In this document: in pieces, positions 9,017 through 17,569 of the stretch
Layout of the letters: each line of letters begins with the position of its first letter
How positions within the stretch are numbered: position 1 is the stretch's first letter
From: G963676205 sp964342525
GTDB taxonomy: Bacteria; Campylobacterota; Campylobacteria; Campylobacterales; Arcobacteraceae
DNA: 64,000 bases
Assembly: GCA_964342525.1 (NCBI GenBank)
Contig: CAYFGQ010000010.1
Coordinates: forward strand, 10,478-74,477
Direction: 5' to 3'
Translations under genes and position numbers: made by a program
The notes under the pieces: generated by a model
The model's input: the letters and a program-made list of their open reading frames with translations, nothing else
Database searches by the model: none
Told to the model about the DNA's origin: nothing

Positions 9017-9958
9017 ATGTTAGATTTAGCAATTATCGGTGGAGGACCAGCTGGTCTTACAGCAGGTCTTTACGCTACAAGAGGTGGACTAAAAGCTGTA
9101 ACTATGTTTGAAAAAGGTATGCCAGGTGGGCAGATCATGGATTCATCAGAAATTGAAAACTACCCAGGACAAAAAGAGGTTGTTTCAGGTATGGATTTAA
9201 TGCAATCATGGCCAGAACAATGTCAAAGATTTGGATTAAAACATGAGATGAATGAAGTATCTCAAATAACTAAAAATGGGGATGTTTTCACTATAAAATT
9301 AGGTGATGGATCAACACAAGAAGCTAAATCAGTGATTATCGCAACAGGTTCTGTACCTAAAAAAGCTGGTGTAGAGGGTGAAGCTAAATTCTTTGGTAGA
9401 GGAGTAAGTACATGTGCTACATGTGATGGATTCTTCTATAAAGATAAAGAAGTTGCTGTTCTTGGTGGTGGAGATACTGCTATTGAAGAGGCTGTTTATT
9501 TAGCAAAAATTTGTTCAAAAGTTCACCTAATCCACAGAAGAGATACATTTAGAGCTGCTCCAAGTACAATTGAGCATATGAAGAATACACCAAATATTGA
9601 ACTAGTATTAAACTCTACAGTTGAAGAGGTTTATGGTGATAATATGGGTGTTACTGGAGTAACAGTAAAAGATAAAGAAAGTGGTGAGACAAAAAATATT
9701 GATGTACCAGGTATCTTTGTATTTGTTGGTAGAGATGTATTAAATGCACCATTAAAGCAAGATGATGATTCTTATCTATGTGATTTAAATGAAGCTGGAG
9801 AAGTTATCGTTGATCTTTCAATGAAAACATCAGTAGCTGGTTTATTTGCTGCAGGTGATATTAGAATTGAAGCACCAAAACAAGTTGTTTGTGCTTCAGG
9901 AGATGGTGCAACTGCTGCACTTCAAGCTATCAGCTATGTTGATAGTTTAAATATATAA
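9017..9958 (+). CDS. trxB: Thioredoxin reductase
   Basis: A 313-aa low-molecular-weight flavoprotein that passes electrons from NADPH to thioredoxin. FAD motif GGGPAGL at 8-14, redox-active CATC (Cys133, Cys136), NADPH-binding GGGDTAIEEA around 150-159 with HRRDTFRA after it, and the C-terminal FAD motif GLFAAGD. The ATG follows AGGAGA. The 214-bp gap from trxA holds the trxA terminator, so trxB probably has its own promoter; no clear -10 was picked. Confidence 0.97.
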   Translation: MLDLAIIGGGPAGLTAGLYATRGGLKAVTMFEKGMPGGQIMDSSEIENYPGQKEVVSGMDLMQSWPEQCQRFGLKHEMNEVSQITKNGDVFTIKLGDGSTQEAKSVIIATGSVPKKAGVEGEAKFFGRGVSTCATCDGFFYKDKEVAVLGGGDTAIEEAVYLAKICSKVHLIHRRDTFRAAPSTIEHMKNTPNIELVLNSTVEEVYGDNMGVTGVTVKDKESGETKNIDVPGIFVFVGRDVLNAPLKQDDDSYLCDLNEAGEVIVDLSMKTSVAGLFAAGDIRIEAPKQVVCASGDGATAALQAISYVDSLNI

Positions 9959-9985
9959 ATTTTAAAAAATTTCGGAGTTTACTAT

Positions 9986-10756
9986 ATGTTAAATGTTGGT
10001 ATTGTAGGAAGTACAGGTAGAGTTGGATCACTGTTAATTGATGATCTTGCAAATGATGAGCAAGCAAAAGTTGGAGCAGTTCATGTATTTGATGAATTAA
10101 CAAAACAAGTACCTGAGGATGCTGTTATTACAAATGACATGGCTAAATTAATTGAAGCTAGTGATGTAGTTATTGATTTCTCTACACCTGTAGCAACTGA
10201 AGCACTTTTAGAAGAGACTATTAAAGATGGATCTAAACCATTAGTTATCGCTACAACTGGTTTTAATAAACATCAACAAAACTTGCTAATTGAAGCTAGT
10301 AAAAAAGTACCTGTACTTTACGCTACAAACATGAGCCTAGGTGTTGCAGTTTTAAATAAACTAGTTGCATTAGCATCTAAAACACTTAGTGATTTTGATT
10401 GTGAAATTGTTGAACAACACCATAGATATAAAATTGATTCTCCAAGTGGTACTGCACTTACATTAGCTGAACATGCGGCTGAAGCTAGAGATCTTGATCT
10501 TGATAAAGTAAGAATCTCAGGAAGAGATGGTGAGATTGGTGCAAGAACTAAAGATGAGATTGGTGTTATGAGTATTAGAGGTGGTGATGTTGTTGGTAGA
10601 CATACAGTTGGTTTTTATAATGATGGTGAATTTATCGAATTAAACCACACTGCAACTTCAAGAAATACTTTTAGTAAGGGTGCAATTAAAGCAGCAAAAT
10701 GGCTTGTGAATCAAGAAGCTGGACTATACAGTATCAACGACTGTTTAGGTTTATAA
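9986..10756 (+). CDS. dapB: 4-hydroxy-tetrahydrodipicolinate reductase
   Basis: DapB (256 aa) reduces the dihydrodipicolinate precursor in lysine and meso-diaminopimelate synthesis. It shows the nucleotide-binding GIVGSTGRVG (5-14), the ATTGF segment, the catalytic and substrate motif EQHHRYKIDSPSGTA, and the RGGDVVGRHTVGF signature. Full length. It starts 27 bp after trxB, preceded by CGGAG, and may be read through from it. Confidence 0.97.
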   Translation: MLNVGIVGSTGRVGSLLIDDLANDEQAKVGAVHVFDELTKQVPEDAVITNDMAKLIEASDVVIDFSTPVATEALLEETIKDGSKPLVIATTGFNKHQQNLLIEASKKVPVLYATNMSLGVAVLNKLVALASKTLSDFDCEIVEQHHRYKIDSPSGTALTLAEHAAEARDLDLDKVRISGRDGEIGARTKDEIGVMSIRGGDVVGRHTVGFYNDGEFIELNHTATSRNTFSKGAIKAAKWLVNQEAGLYSINDCLGL

Positions 10757-10778
10757 AATAAAAACAAATTCAATATGG

Positions 10779-10827
10779 ATAAGAGAAAAAGAAATTTTAA
10801 GCACTCAAGTTCACTTCTTTCTCTTAT
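10779..10827 (+). repeat. Inverted repeat in the dapB-purF gap
   Basis: ATAAGAGAAA... (10779-10794) faces TTCTTTCTCTTAT (10815-10827) across about 20 nt, a long but AT-rich stem with one bulge. It ends 16 nt before purF and is not followed by a T-run, so it could be a weak terminator, an mRNA stabiliser or a leader element for purF. Confidence 0.5.
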
Positions 10828-10843
10828 TAAAAGGTTAAAATAA

Positions 10844-12217
10844 ATGTGTGCAATAGTTGGAATTTACGGAAATGATAATGCAGCAAGGTTAGCATCACTT
10901 GCTTTATTTGCAATGCAACATAGGGGTCAAGAAGCTACGGGTATTTCTTCATCTTGTGAGGGGAAAATCTACACAAAAAAAGATAGAGGTTTAGTATCTA
11001 AAGTTTTTACAGAAGAGGCATTATCTTATTTAAAAGGTAATATGGCAATAGGTCATAATAGATACTCAACTGCAGGTGGAGATTCTATTTTAGATGCTCA
11101 GCCTGTTTATGCAAAATATAAATTAGGTGAGATGTCAATTGTTCATAATGGTAACTTAATCAATAAAAATGAAGTAAGACAAGACTTAATTGACAATGGT
11201 GCTATCTTCCAAACAGGAATGGATACAGAAAACCTTATCCATCTTATTGCAAAAAACTCAAAAGATAGACTAAAAGATAGAATTGTAGAAGCTTTAGAGA
11301 GAACTAAAGGTGCATATTGTTTTATCGTACAAAGTAGAAATAAACAATTTGTTATCAGAGATAAACATGGTATTAGGCCATTATCTTTAGGAAAACTTCC
11401 AGGTGGTGGATATATCGTAGCTAGTGAGACATGTGCCTTTGATCTTGTTGATGCTGAATATATCAGAGATGTAAGACCTGGTGAGATGTTAATCTTTTCT
11501 GATAAGAATGAAGAGCCAGAATCAGTACAACTATTTGAGCCAGATTTTAGACCATGTGCCTTTGAATATGTATATTTTGCTAGACCAGATTCAGTAATAG
11601 ATGGTAAAAATGTATATGGAACAAGAGAAAATATGGGTAAAGCACTAGCAAAACAAGATCTAGCTAAATCTTTAGTAGGTAATGATGGTGAACCTTTAAA
11701 TGTAGATATGGTAGTACCAGTTCCAGATTCAGGAGTTCCAGCTGCACTTGGATATGCAAATGAAAGTGGAATTCCATTTAAATATGGAATTATTAGAAAC
11801 CACTATGTGGGAAGAACTTTTATTGAGCCAACTCAAGAGATGAGAACAAATAAAGTAAAAATGAAACTAAGCCCAATGAAATCTTTAATCAAAGGAAAAT
11901 CACTACTTGTAATTGATGATTCTATCGTAAGAGGAACTACAAGTAAAAGAATCGTAAGAATGCTTAAAGATGCTGGTGCAAAAGAGGTTCACTTTAGAGT
12001 TGCATCTCCTGAGATCAAATTTCCATGTTATTATGGTATCGATACACCAAATAAAGAGGAACTTATCTCAAACAATATGAGTGTAGAAGAGGTAAGAAAA
12101 TATATTGAAGCGGATTCTTTAGAGTACTTAGATATTAATGATCTTGTTGGTGCAATTGGTGATGATAGAAACTATGCGTTAGAGAGTTTCAATGGGGATT
12201 ACTTCGTAGAAAAATAA
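10844..12217 (+). CDS. purF: Amidophosphoribosyltransferase
   Basis: PurF (457 aa) makes 5-phosphoribosylamine from PRPP and glutamine, the first step of purine synthesis. The N-terminal Ntn glutaminase begins MCAIVGI, with Cys2 as the nucleophile exposed on Met removal and no propeptide. HRGQEATGIS and GHNRYSTAG follow. The C-terminal PRPP-binding loop is LLVIDDSIVRGTTSK. The stop overlaps the next ATG by one base. Confidence 0.98.
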   Translation: MCAIVGIYGNDNAARLASLALFAMQHRGQEATGISSSCEGKIYTKKDRGLVSKVFTEEALSYLKGNMAIGHNRYSTAGGDSILDAQPVYAKYKLGEMSIVHNGNLINKNEVRQDLIDNGAIFQTGMDTENLIHLIAKNSKDRLKDRIVEALERTKGAYCFIVQSRNKQFVIRDKHGIRPLSLGKLPGGGYIVASETCAFDLVDAEYIRDVRPGEMLIFSDKNEEPESVQLFEPDFRPCAFEYVYFARPDSVIDGKNVYGTRENMGKALAKQDLAKSLVGNDGEPLNVDMVVPVPDSGVPAALGYANESGIPFKYGIIRNHYVGRTFIEPTQEMRTNKVKMKLSPMKSLIKGKSLLVIDDSIVRGTTSKRIVRMLKDAGAKEVHFRVASPEIKFPCYYGIDTPNKEELISNNMSVEEVRKYIEADSLEYLDINDLVGAIGDDRNYALESFNGDYFVEK

Positions 12218-13224
12218 TGGGTGAATTAAAGCAAGTTAATACTATTGGTAGGTATTTTAGGGATAAATTTGGTGAAAAAATTTATAAGATACCTATCAGT
12301 ATCAGTGGATTTACCTGTCCAAATATAGATGGTACAGCTGCGCGTGGTGGTTGTACATTTTGTGAAAATGATTCCTTTTCACCAAATCTAAAAAAAGAAA
12401 AAAATAGATTTAGACTTAAACCTAGTATGGAAGAAAATCCACATTTAGATTTACAGTTAAAACAACTAAAAATGCAATTTGATGCAACAAAATCTAGACT
12501 TAGTAAAAAGTTTGGTGCAAAAAAATTCCTAGTATATTTTCAATCTTTTACAAATACCTATGCTCCAATGGATACTTTAAGAGCCCTTTATGAAAGAGCC
12601 CTTAGTTTTGATGATGTTATTGGATTAAGTATTGGTACTAGAACTGATTCTGTTACAGATGAAATACTTGATTATCTAGTTGAACTAGGTAAGAGACCAA
12701 TTCCAGAGCATCTTATAACTGAAAAAATGAAACAAACTACTTATGAGATTTGGGTAGAGTATGGAATCCAATCCTTTTATGATGAAACCCTAAGTAAGAT
12801 CAATCGTGGACATGATGTGGATAGTATGGTTGAGTGGATCAAAAGAACAAAAGATAAAGGTCTTTTAGTTTGTGGACATCTTATCTATGGACTACCTGAT
12901 GAAACATCAAAAATGATGCTTATAAACAATAAAAAACTTATAGATCTAAAAATAGACTCTGTAAAATACCACCCTTTATATGTAGTTAAAAACACCCTAC
13001 TTACAAGGGATTATAAAAATGGTTTCTTTACACCTATAGAAGAAGATACTTATATAAATACCGTTGTAGAATCAATAAAAGAGCTGCCTTCACATGTATC
13101 AGTACAAAGAATAACAGCTGGAATAGATGATAAAACCCTACTATCACCAATGTGGTGTAAAAACAAACATCAACAAATAAATAAAATAAAAGCAGCCCTT
13201 AAAAAACATGGGCTTAACTACTAA
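12217..13224 (+). CDS. Radical SAM protein, YhcC/TIGR01212 type
   Basis: A 335-aa radical SAM enzyme. The cluster ligands follow the variant C-x11-C-x2-C pattern of the YhcC group: Cys34, Cys46 and Cys49 in GFTCPNIDGTAARGGCTFC. The later segments IGTRTDS, YGIQSFYD and CGHLIYGLPDE are also typical. The substrate is not firmly known for the family; RNA modification has been suggested. The ATG overlaps the purF stop (TAATG), so translation is coupled. Confidence 0.9.
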   Translation: MGELKQVNTIGRYFRDKFGEKIYKIPISISGFTCPNIDGTAARGGCTFCENDSFSPNLKKEKNRFRLKPSMEENPHLDLQLKQLKMQFDATKSRLSKKFGAKKFLVYFQSFTNTYAPMDTLRALYERALSFDDVIGLSIGTRTDSVTDEILDYLVELGKRPIPEHLITEKMKQTTYEIWVEYGIQSFYDETLSKINRGHDVDSMVEWIKRTKDKGLLVCGHLIYGLPDETSKMMLINNKKLIDLKIDSVKYHPLYVVKNTLLTRDYKNGFFTPIEEDTYINTVVESIKELPSHVSVQRITAGIDDKTLLSPMWCKNKHQQINKIKAALKKHGLNY

Positions 13225-13546
13225 AAAACTATTAAATATTTTACTCATTGGAGTAATATCTATTAGTTTTAGTGGTTGTGTATTCTTTTATCCCCAAGAA
13301 ATTGCACCAAGAACAAAAGTAGAAAAAGAATGTCAACTGTACTTTAAGCAAACTTATCTAAATGCAGAGGTTATTGAAGGCTATGGAGATATATGTGAAG
13401 ATGAACTTTGTGCTTATTTTCTGATGGCATTACCAGTAGGATCATTAGTAGTTTCAGGAAGTATGGTTGTAGTAAATAATACACTTCATTGGATTGAATA
13501 CCAAGGAAGATGTGATGATGGTTTACTCAAAAATCTTATAAAATAA
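13208..13546 (+). CDS. Small predicted lipoprotein
   Basis: A 112-aa protein of unknown function, with a signal peptide ending in the lipobox FSGC (Cys24). After the acylated Cys there are five more cysteines (CQLYF, DICEDELC, RCDD), which could form disulfides in the periplasm. The hydrophobic stretch MALPVGSLVVSGSMVVVNNT near residue 75 may be membrane-associated. It overlaps the radical SAM gene by 17 bases and is probably the last gene of the purF transcript. Confidence 0.75.
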   Translation: MGLTTKKLLNILLIGVISISFSGCVFFYPQEIAPRTKVEKECQLYFKQTYLNAEVIEGYGDICEDELCAYFLMALPVGSLVVSGSMVVVNNTLHWIEYQGRCDDGLLKNLIK

Positions 13547-13855
13547 GCCACAAAAAGCATAAATTTTTACTAATAAATACTCAAGTAATTCATCAATTTT
13601 AGTTTTTTTAAAAATTTTATAAATTTTTATTTATATAGCAAAGGAACTGTAAAAAACTTGTAATATTAACCAAAAAGATAAAAAGATGAAAGATTTCATA
13701 TTTTTATAAAAATTATACGAATCAATAATAATTTGAGTTTTAAGGCTATTTATAGACATTTTTATAATTTATAGTTATCTCTTTGTTAACTCAAACAAAT
13801 AAAAATCAGTATTTTTCTTAAAATTTTAAGCTAGCAAATATTAGAAAAACTAATC

Positions 13856-13869
13856 TTGATCTAGGTCAA
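13856..13869. promoter_or_regulatory. FNR/CRP-like site upstream of petA
   Basis: TTGATCTAGGTCAA matches the TTGAT-N4-ATCAA family consensus at all but one position. It is about 85 bp upstream of the proposed petA -10, a distance suited to activation from upstream. A CRP/FNR-family protein would be the reader; none is encoded in this window. Confidence 0.4.
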
Positions 13870-13907
13870 ATTAGCGTAAATACTACACTTTGGGGATGAA
13901 AATGCTT

Positions 13908-13927
13908 ATCATTTTTTGAAAAATGAT
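13908..13927. promoter_or_regulatory. Perfect palindrome overlapping the petA -35 region
   Basis: ATCATTTTT (13908-13916) and AAAAATGAT (13919-13927) are perfect inverted arms with a 2-bp centre, ending 22 bp before the -10. The place fits an operator; the cognate regulator is unknown. Confidence 0.45.
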
Positions 13928-13949
13928 ATGAATTTAAGTAAATTTAATA

Positions 13950-13955
13950 TATAAT
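13950..13955 (+). promoter_or_regulatory. Putative -10 box for petABC
   Basis: TATAAT, 33 nt before the petA ATG; an AAGGAAA ribosome site lies just before the start. Confidence 0.5.
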
Positions 13956-13987
13956 TTTCGGATTTTATTTCAACATAAGGAAAAGAT

Positions 13988-14491
13988 ATGTCTAACGATA
14001 CTAATAGACGTGATTTTCTTGGTATGGCATTTGGAGCTTTTGCTGCCGTTGGTGGTGTAGCTTCTTTAGTAGGTATGAAACAAGCTTGGGATCCACTTCC
14101 AAGTGTACTTGCAGCTGGTTTTACAAAAGTAGACCTAGCAACTGCTGAACCTGGAAATCCTAGTGTAGTTACATGGAGAGGTAAACCTGTGTTTATCTTA
14201 AAGAAAACTGCTAATATGCCAGAAGATGGTAGAGACTTAGTTGTAGGTAGTGACAGATATACTGTTGTTATCGGATTATGTACACACCTTGGTTGTATCC
14301 CAGCATGGAAAAAATCTGGTGATACAAATGTATGGAAATGTGCATGTCACGGGGGAGAGTTTGATACAGCAGGAAGACAAACATTTGGTCCACCACCAAA
14401 GCCGTTTGCAATCCCACCATTCAAACTTGAAGGTACAATGATTACTCTAGGAGAAAAAGGTCCTGAGTATGAAGCAATGAGCAAAGCGTAA
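13988..14491 (+). CDS. petA: Rieske iron-sulfur subunit of cytochrome bc1
   Basis: The 167-aa subunit carries electrons from menaquinol to cytochrome c1. The N-terminal RRDF followed by a hydrophobic stretch (residues 7-30) is a Tat signal-anchor. Cluster ligands are Cys98 and His100 (CTHLGC) and Cys118 and His121 (CACHGG), with Cys103 and Cys120 forming the usual disulfide. Followed after 11 bp by petB with an AGGAGG site. Confidence 0.96.
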   Translation: MSNDTNRRDFLGMAFGAFAAVGGVASLVGMKQAWDPLPSVLAAGFTKVDLATAEPGNPSVVTWRGKPVFILKKTANMPEDGRDLVVGSDRYTVVIGLCTHLGCIPAWKKSGDTNVWKCACHGGEFDTAGRQTFGPPPKPFAIPPFKLEGTMITLGEKGPEYEAMSKA

Positions 14492-14502
14492 GGAGGTAAA
14501 TT

Positions 14503-15753
14503 ATGGCAAAAATTGATGAGAGTTTACTTTCTTATGAAGGTTTAGACAAGAGATTAAATCTTACAAAATTCAATAAAGTTATGATGACTGAATATTGGAT
14601 TCCAAAAGATATTAACTTCTTATGGGCAATGGGTGTAGTTTTAGCTACAACATTCGGATTACTTATTATTAGTGGTCTTTTCTTAATGATGTATTACAAG
14701 CCTGATACTGCTTTAGCATTCGATAGTGTAAACTATATTATTATGCAAGAAGTTGGGTTTGGTTGGTTATTTAGAAATATGCATGGTGTAGCCGCATCTG
14801 TTGTATTCTTGATCATTTATATTCACATGTTTACTGGTCTATATTATGGATCATATAAAAAAGGTAGAGAGATGATCTGGATCTCTGGTATGTTATTATT
14901 TGTAACATTCTCAGCTGCAGGATTCTCTGGATATATGTTACCATGGGGACAAATGTCTTACTGGGCTGCTGCGGTTATTACTAACCTATTTGCTGGTGGT
15001 TCTTTAGATGCTCAATTCTTAGTTGAGTGGATTAGAGGTGGATTTGCAGTAAACGATTCAACTCTTACAAGATTCTTCATGTTACACGTATTTTTATTAC
15101 CACTTGCTATTTTAGGTATCATTGGTCTTCACTTCTATACACTGAGAATTCCTCACGTAAACAATCAAACATCAGAAGATATTGATTTTGATGCTGAAGC
15201 TGAAAAATATCTTTCAGGAAATAAAAAAGAAGCTAAGGTTATTCCTTTCTGGCCTGTATTCTTATCAAAAGATTTTGCAGTTCTTTCTATCTTCTTAATT
15301 TTCTATTTCTATTTAGTGTTCTTCCACTATAACTTTGCAATGGACCCAGTTAACTTTGACCCTGCAAACCCAATGGTAACACCAGCTCACATCTATCCTG
15401 AGTGGTATTTCTTATGGTCGTATGAGGTTCTTAGAGGTTTCTTCTTTGATATTGCTGGAATTTCTGCAATGGATATTGGTCTGATCGCATTTGGATTTGC
15501 ACAAGTTGCATTCTTAATCTTACCATTCATTGATAAAGATCCTGAAATCTTACCTGCATACAAAAGACCAAGATTTAACATTTGGTTCTGGATTATGATG
15601 GTTGACTTAGTTGTACTTACTGTTTATGGTAAATTACCTCCAACAGGTATTAATGCTTGGGTTGGATTCTTCTCAACACTTGTATTCTTAGGATTATTTG
15701 CTTCATTACCATTCGTAACTAAAGCAGATGCTAAAGCAAGAGGAGCACTATAA
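14503..15753 (+). CDS. petB: Cytochrome b subunit of cytochrome bc1
   Basis: A 416-aa integral membrane subunit that binds two haems b and both quinone sites. Visible family marks are MHGVAASVVFLIIYIHMFTG (haem His), GFSGYMLPWGQMSYWAA near the Qo site, FMLHVFLLPL (second His pair), and the PEW signature in HIYPEWYFLWSYEVLRG. A single full-length fusion of the b6-like and subunit IV-like parts, as in other bc1 complexes. Its TAA shares a base with the petC ATG. Confidence 0.97.
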   Translation: MAKIDESLLSYEGLDKRLNLTKFNKVMMTEYWIPKDINFLWAMGVVLATTFGLLIISGLFLMMYYKPDTALAFDSVNYIIMQEVGFGWLFRNMHGVAASVVFLIIYIHMFTGLYYGSYKKGREMIWISGMLLFVTFSAAGFSGYMLPWGQMSYWAAAVITNLFAGGSLDAQFLVEWIRGGFAVNDSTLTRFFMLHVFLLPLAILGIIGLHFYTLRIPHVNNQTSEDIDFDAEAEKYLSGNKKEAKVIPFWPVFLSKDFAVLSIFLIFYFYLVFFHYNFAMDPVNFDPANPMVTPAHIYPEWYFLWSYEVLRGFFFDIAGISAMDIGLIAFGFAQVAFLILPFIDKDPEILPAYKRPRFNIWFWIMMVDLVVLTVYGKLPPTGINAWVGFFSTLVFLGLFASLPFVTKADAKARGAL

Positions 15754-16655
15754 TGAGAGAGTTAAAAATATTAGCAGTACTAGTATTCTTTACTGGTGCT
15801 TTATATTGGGGTGTTGAGCCATTTGCTCATAGTCAAATGCACCCACACGTTGAACCAGCAGAATACGACTTCAAAGACGTTGATGGTTTAAATGGAATGA
15901 AAGGTAACGCTGAAAATGGTGCTGCTTTAGTTCAAGCTAACTGTACAGCTTGTCACTCAATGGAAGCTCAAGGTTTCCCAGCAATCATGGATGATGCATC
16001 AAATGCAGCTTCTTATGGTGTTGTTCCACCAGATTTAGTAAGTTCAGGATATTTATATAATGAAGACTATTTAGCAGCTTTCATTAAAAACCCTGCAAAA
16101 GCAACAAAAACTGAGCACAAGTTTGTGGACGGAAAAGTTCACCCAATGCCAGGTTACGATTGGATGCAACCACAAGAGATCGCTGATATGGTAGCTTATC
16201 TTGTATCTATCGCTCCAAAAGAAATGACAAATAGAGAAGTATTTAAAGATGCTTGTAACAGATGTCACTCAATGAAATATGATGGTATGAAAACTGTTAA
16301 AGATGCTGAAAATGGTGTATATAAAGTTGGTCTTCAAGCTAGAACTCCAAAAGAAAACATCACAGCATACATGGGAGCATATCCACCAGATTTATCACAA
16401 TATACAAGAAGTAGAAGTGATCAATATTTACACGAGTTTATCAATGACCCTCAAAAACACCTTCATGGTACAGCGATGCCTAGAGTTGGTTTAAAACAAG
16501 AGACTGAAAAACAAGTTGTTAAATATATGGAAGAGATTGGTGAAGTTAAAAAAGCTGAGAGAGAAGCTCTTGGTCCAAAATTCCTAATCTACCTAGTAAT
16601 TTTTGCAGTACTTGCTTGGGCATGGAAAGCAAAAATCTGGCGTGAAGTACACTAG
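15753..16655 (+). CDS. petC: Di-haem cytochrome c1-type subunit
   Basis: The 300-aa cytochrome subunit of the Campylobacterota bc1 complex carries two c-type haems instead of one: CTACH (Cys64-His68) and CNRCH (Cys169-His173). An N-terminal membrane helix and a C-terminal anchor (FLIYLVIFAVLAWAWKAKIW) hold it at the membrane. The two halves look like tandem cytochrome c domains. ATG overlaps the petB stop. Confidence 0.95.
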   Translation: MRELKILAVLVFFTGALYWGVEPFAHSQMHPHVEPAEYDFKDVDGLNGMKGNAENGAALVQANCTACHSMEAQGFPAIMDDASNAASYGVVPPDLVSSGYLYNEDYLAAFIKNPAKATKTEHKFVDGKVHPMPGYDWMQPQEIADMVAYLVSIAPKEMTNREVFKDACNRCHSMKYDGMKTVKDAENGVYKVGLQARTPKENITAYMGAYPPDLSQYTRSRSDQYLHEFINDPQKHLHGTAMPRVGLKQETEKQVVKYMEEIGEVKKAEREALGPKFLIYLVIFAVLAWAWKAKIWREVH

Positions 16656-16668
16656 AAAAGGATAAAAA

Positions 16669-17067
16669 ATGAAAATTATTTCTAAAGTATTATTAGCTGG
16701 TATCTTATCTCTTGGTGTTGCTAATGCTAAAGATGTTATGAAAGATTCTATGACTAAAATGGATACAGGTATGAATATGATCCAAAAAGGTTTTATGCAT
16801 AACAGTATTGACCTTATTAAAGATGGATTAAAAATGGTTGAATCAGGGAACAAAATGTTCTCTGATGAGAAAACTATTGCTATGTATCTTCCAAAAGATA
16901 AGCAACACATGTCAAATGTTGCTGCAAAACAATCTGAGAGAATTACTCTTGATGCAAGTGTATTAGGATTAAGACTTGATGATAAAGCATTCATCAGTGC
17001 TGCAAACGCATATTCAGATATGTTAAATGCATGTTCTAGATGTCATGCAATCGTTAGAGATTGGTAA
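16669..17067 (+). CDS. Small periplasmic haem protein with C-terminal CXXCH
   Basis: A 132-aa protein with a cleavable signal peptide (to Ala20), a helical and Met-rich middle, and a single haem motif CSRCH at 122-126, only six residues from the C-terminus. A helical bundle with the haem motif near the end recalls cytochrome c' / c556-type proteins. It follows petC by 13 bp and precedes the operon terminator, so it may accept electrons from the bc1 complex or bind a gas ligand; neither is shown. Confidence 0.8.
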   Translation: MKIISKVLLAGILSLGVANAKDVMKDSMTKMDTGMNMIQKGFMHNSIDLIKDGLKMVESGNKMFSDEKTIAMYLPKDKQHMSNVAAKQSERITLDASVLGLRLDDKAFISAANAYSDMLNACSRCHAIVRDW

Positions 17068-17085
17068 AAATCTTTAAAATCTACT

Positions 17086-17110
17086 AAAGAGGAGTCTTTT
17101 ACTCCTCTTT
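17086..17110 (+). terminator. Terminator of the petABC operon
   Basis: AAAGAGGAGT (17086-17095) and ACTCCTCTTT (17101-17110) form a perfect 10-bp stem with a 5-nt loop, 18 nt after the last stop. Confidence 0.8.
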
Positions 17111-17137
17111 ATCAACTTCAATTAATCCCATTTTTTA

Positions 17138-17143
17138 TATAAT
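17138..17143 (+). promoter_or_regulatory. Putative -10 box for the rrf2 gene
   Basis: TATAAT in TTTATATAATAGG, 30 nt before the ATG. No strong operator repeat is seen around it. Confidence 0.4.
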
Positions 17144-17173
17144 AGGCGAAAATTATAATTATTTGGGAATTCT

Positions 17174-17569
17174 ATGCTTCTTACAAAAAAAAGTGAATAC
17201 GCACTACTATCTTTAATATCCATATCAAAAAGTGATAAACCTAAAAATGTGGATGTATTAGCAAATGAACTATTTATCCCAAAATCTTTCTTAGCAAAAA
17301 TCCTTCAAAACCTTGCAAAAAGTGATATTGTAAAATCATATAAAGGTGTAAATGGTGGATTTGCCCTAGCACGTGGAATAGAAGAGATCACAATAAAAGA
17401 GATCACAATTTCTGCAGAAGATAAACCACCATCAGTATTTGAGTGTTCACCATCTGTTGGATCTTGTACTTCAGCTGGAGGATGTACAGTATGGCCACTA
17501 CTCAATAACTTACAAGTAAAAATAGATGACTTTTTAGAACAATTAACACTGGAAGATTTAGTAAAATGA
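17174..17569 (+). CDS. Rrf2-family regulator with IscR-like cysteine triad
   Basis: A 131-aa winged-helix repressor/activator. The N-terminal half has the Rrf2 pattern (SEYALLSL, IPKSFLAKILQNLAK, GVNGGFALAR). The cysteines at 91, 98 and 104 fall almost exactly at the IscR positions (92, 98, 104), so it may bind an Fe-S cluster and sense iron-sulfur status, oxidants or NO. The stop overlaps the next start as ATGA, which couples it to the DHH phosphoesterase. The targets cannot be told from this window. Confidence 0.88.
   Translation: MLLTKKSEYALLSLISISKSDKPKNVDVLANELFIPKSFLAKILQNLAKSDIVKSYKGVNGGFALARGIEEITIKEITISAEDKPPSVFECSPSVGSCTSAGGCTVWPLLNNLQVKIDDFLEQLTLEDLVK

Larger units (their letters stand above)
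13547..13987. other. 441-bp intergenic region ahead of petABC
   Basis: Very AT-rich, with no credible ORF on either strand. The left 300 bp show only A/T tracts. The right part holds the regulatory candidates listed separately (FNR/CRP-like site, palindrome and -10). Confidence 0.6.
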
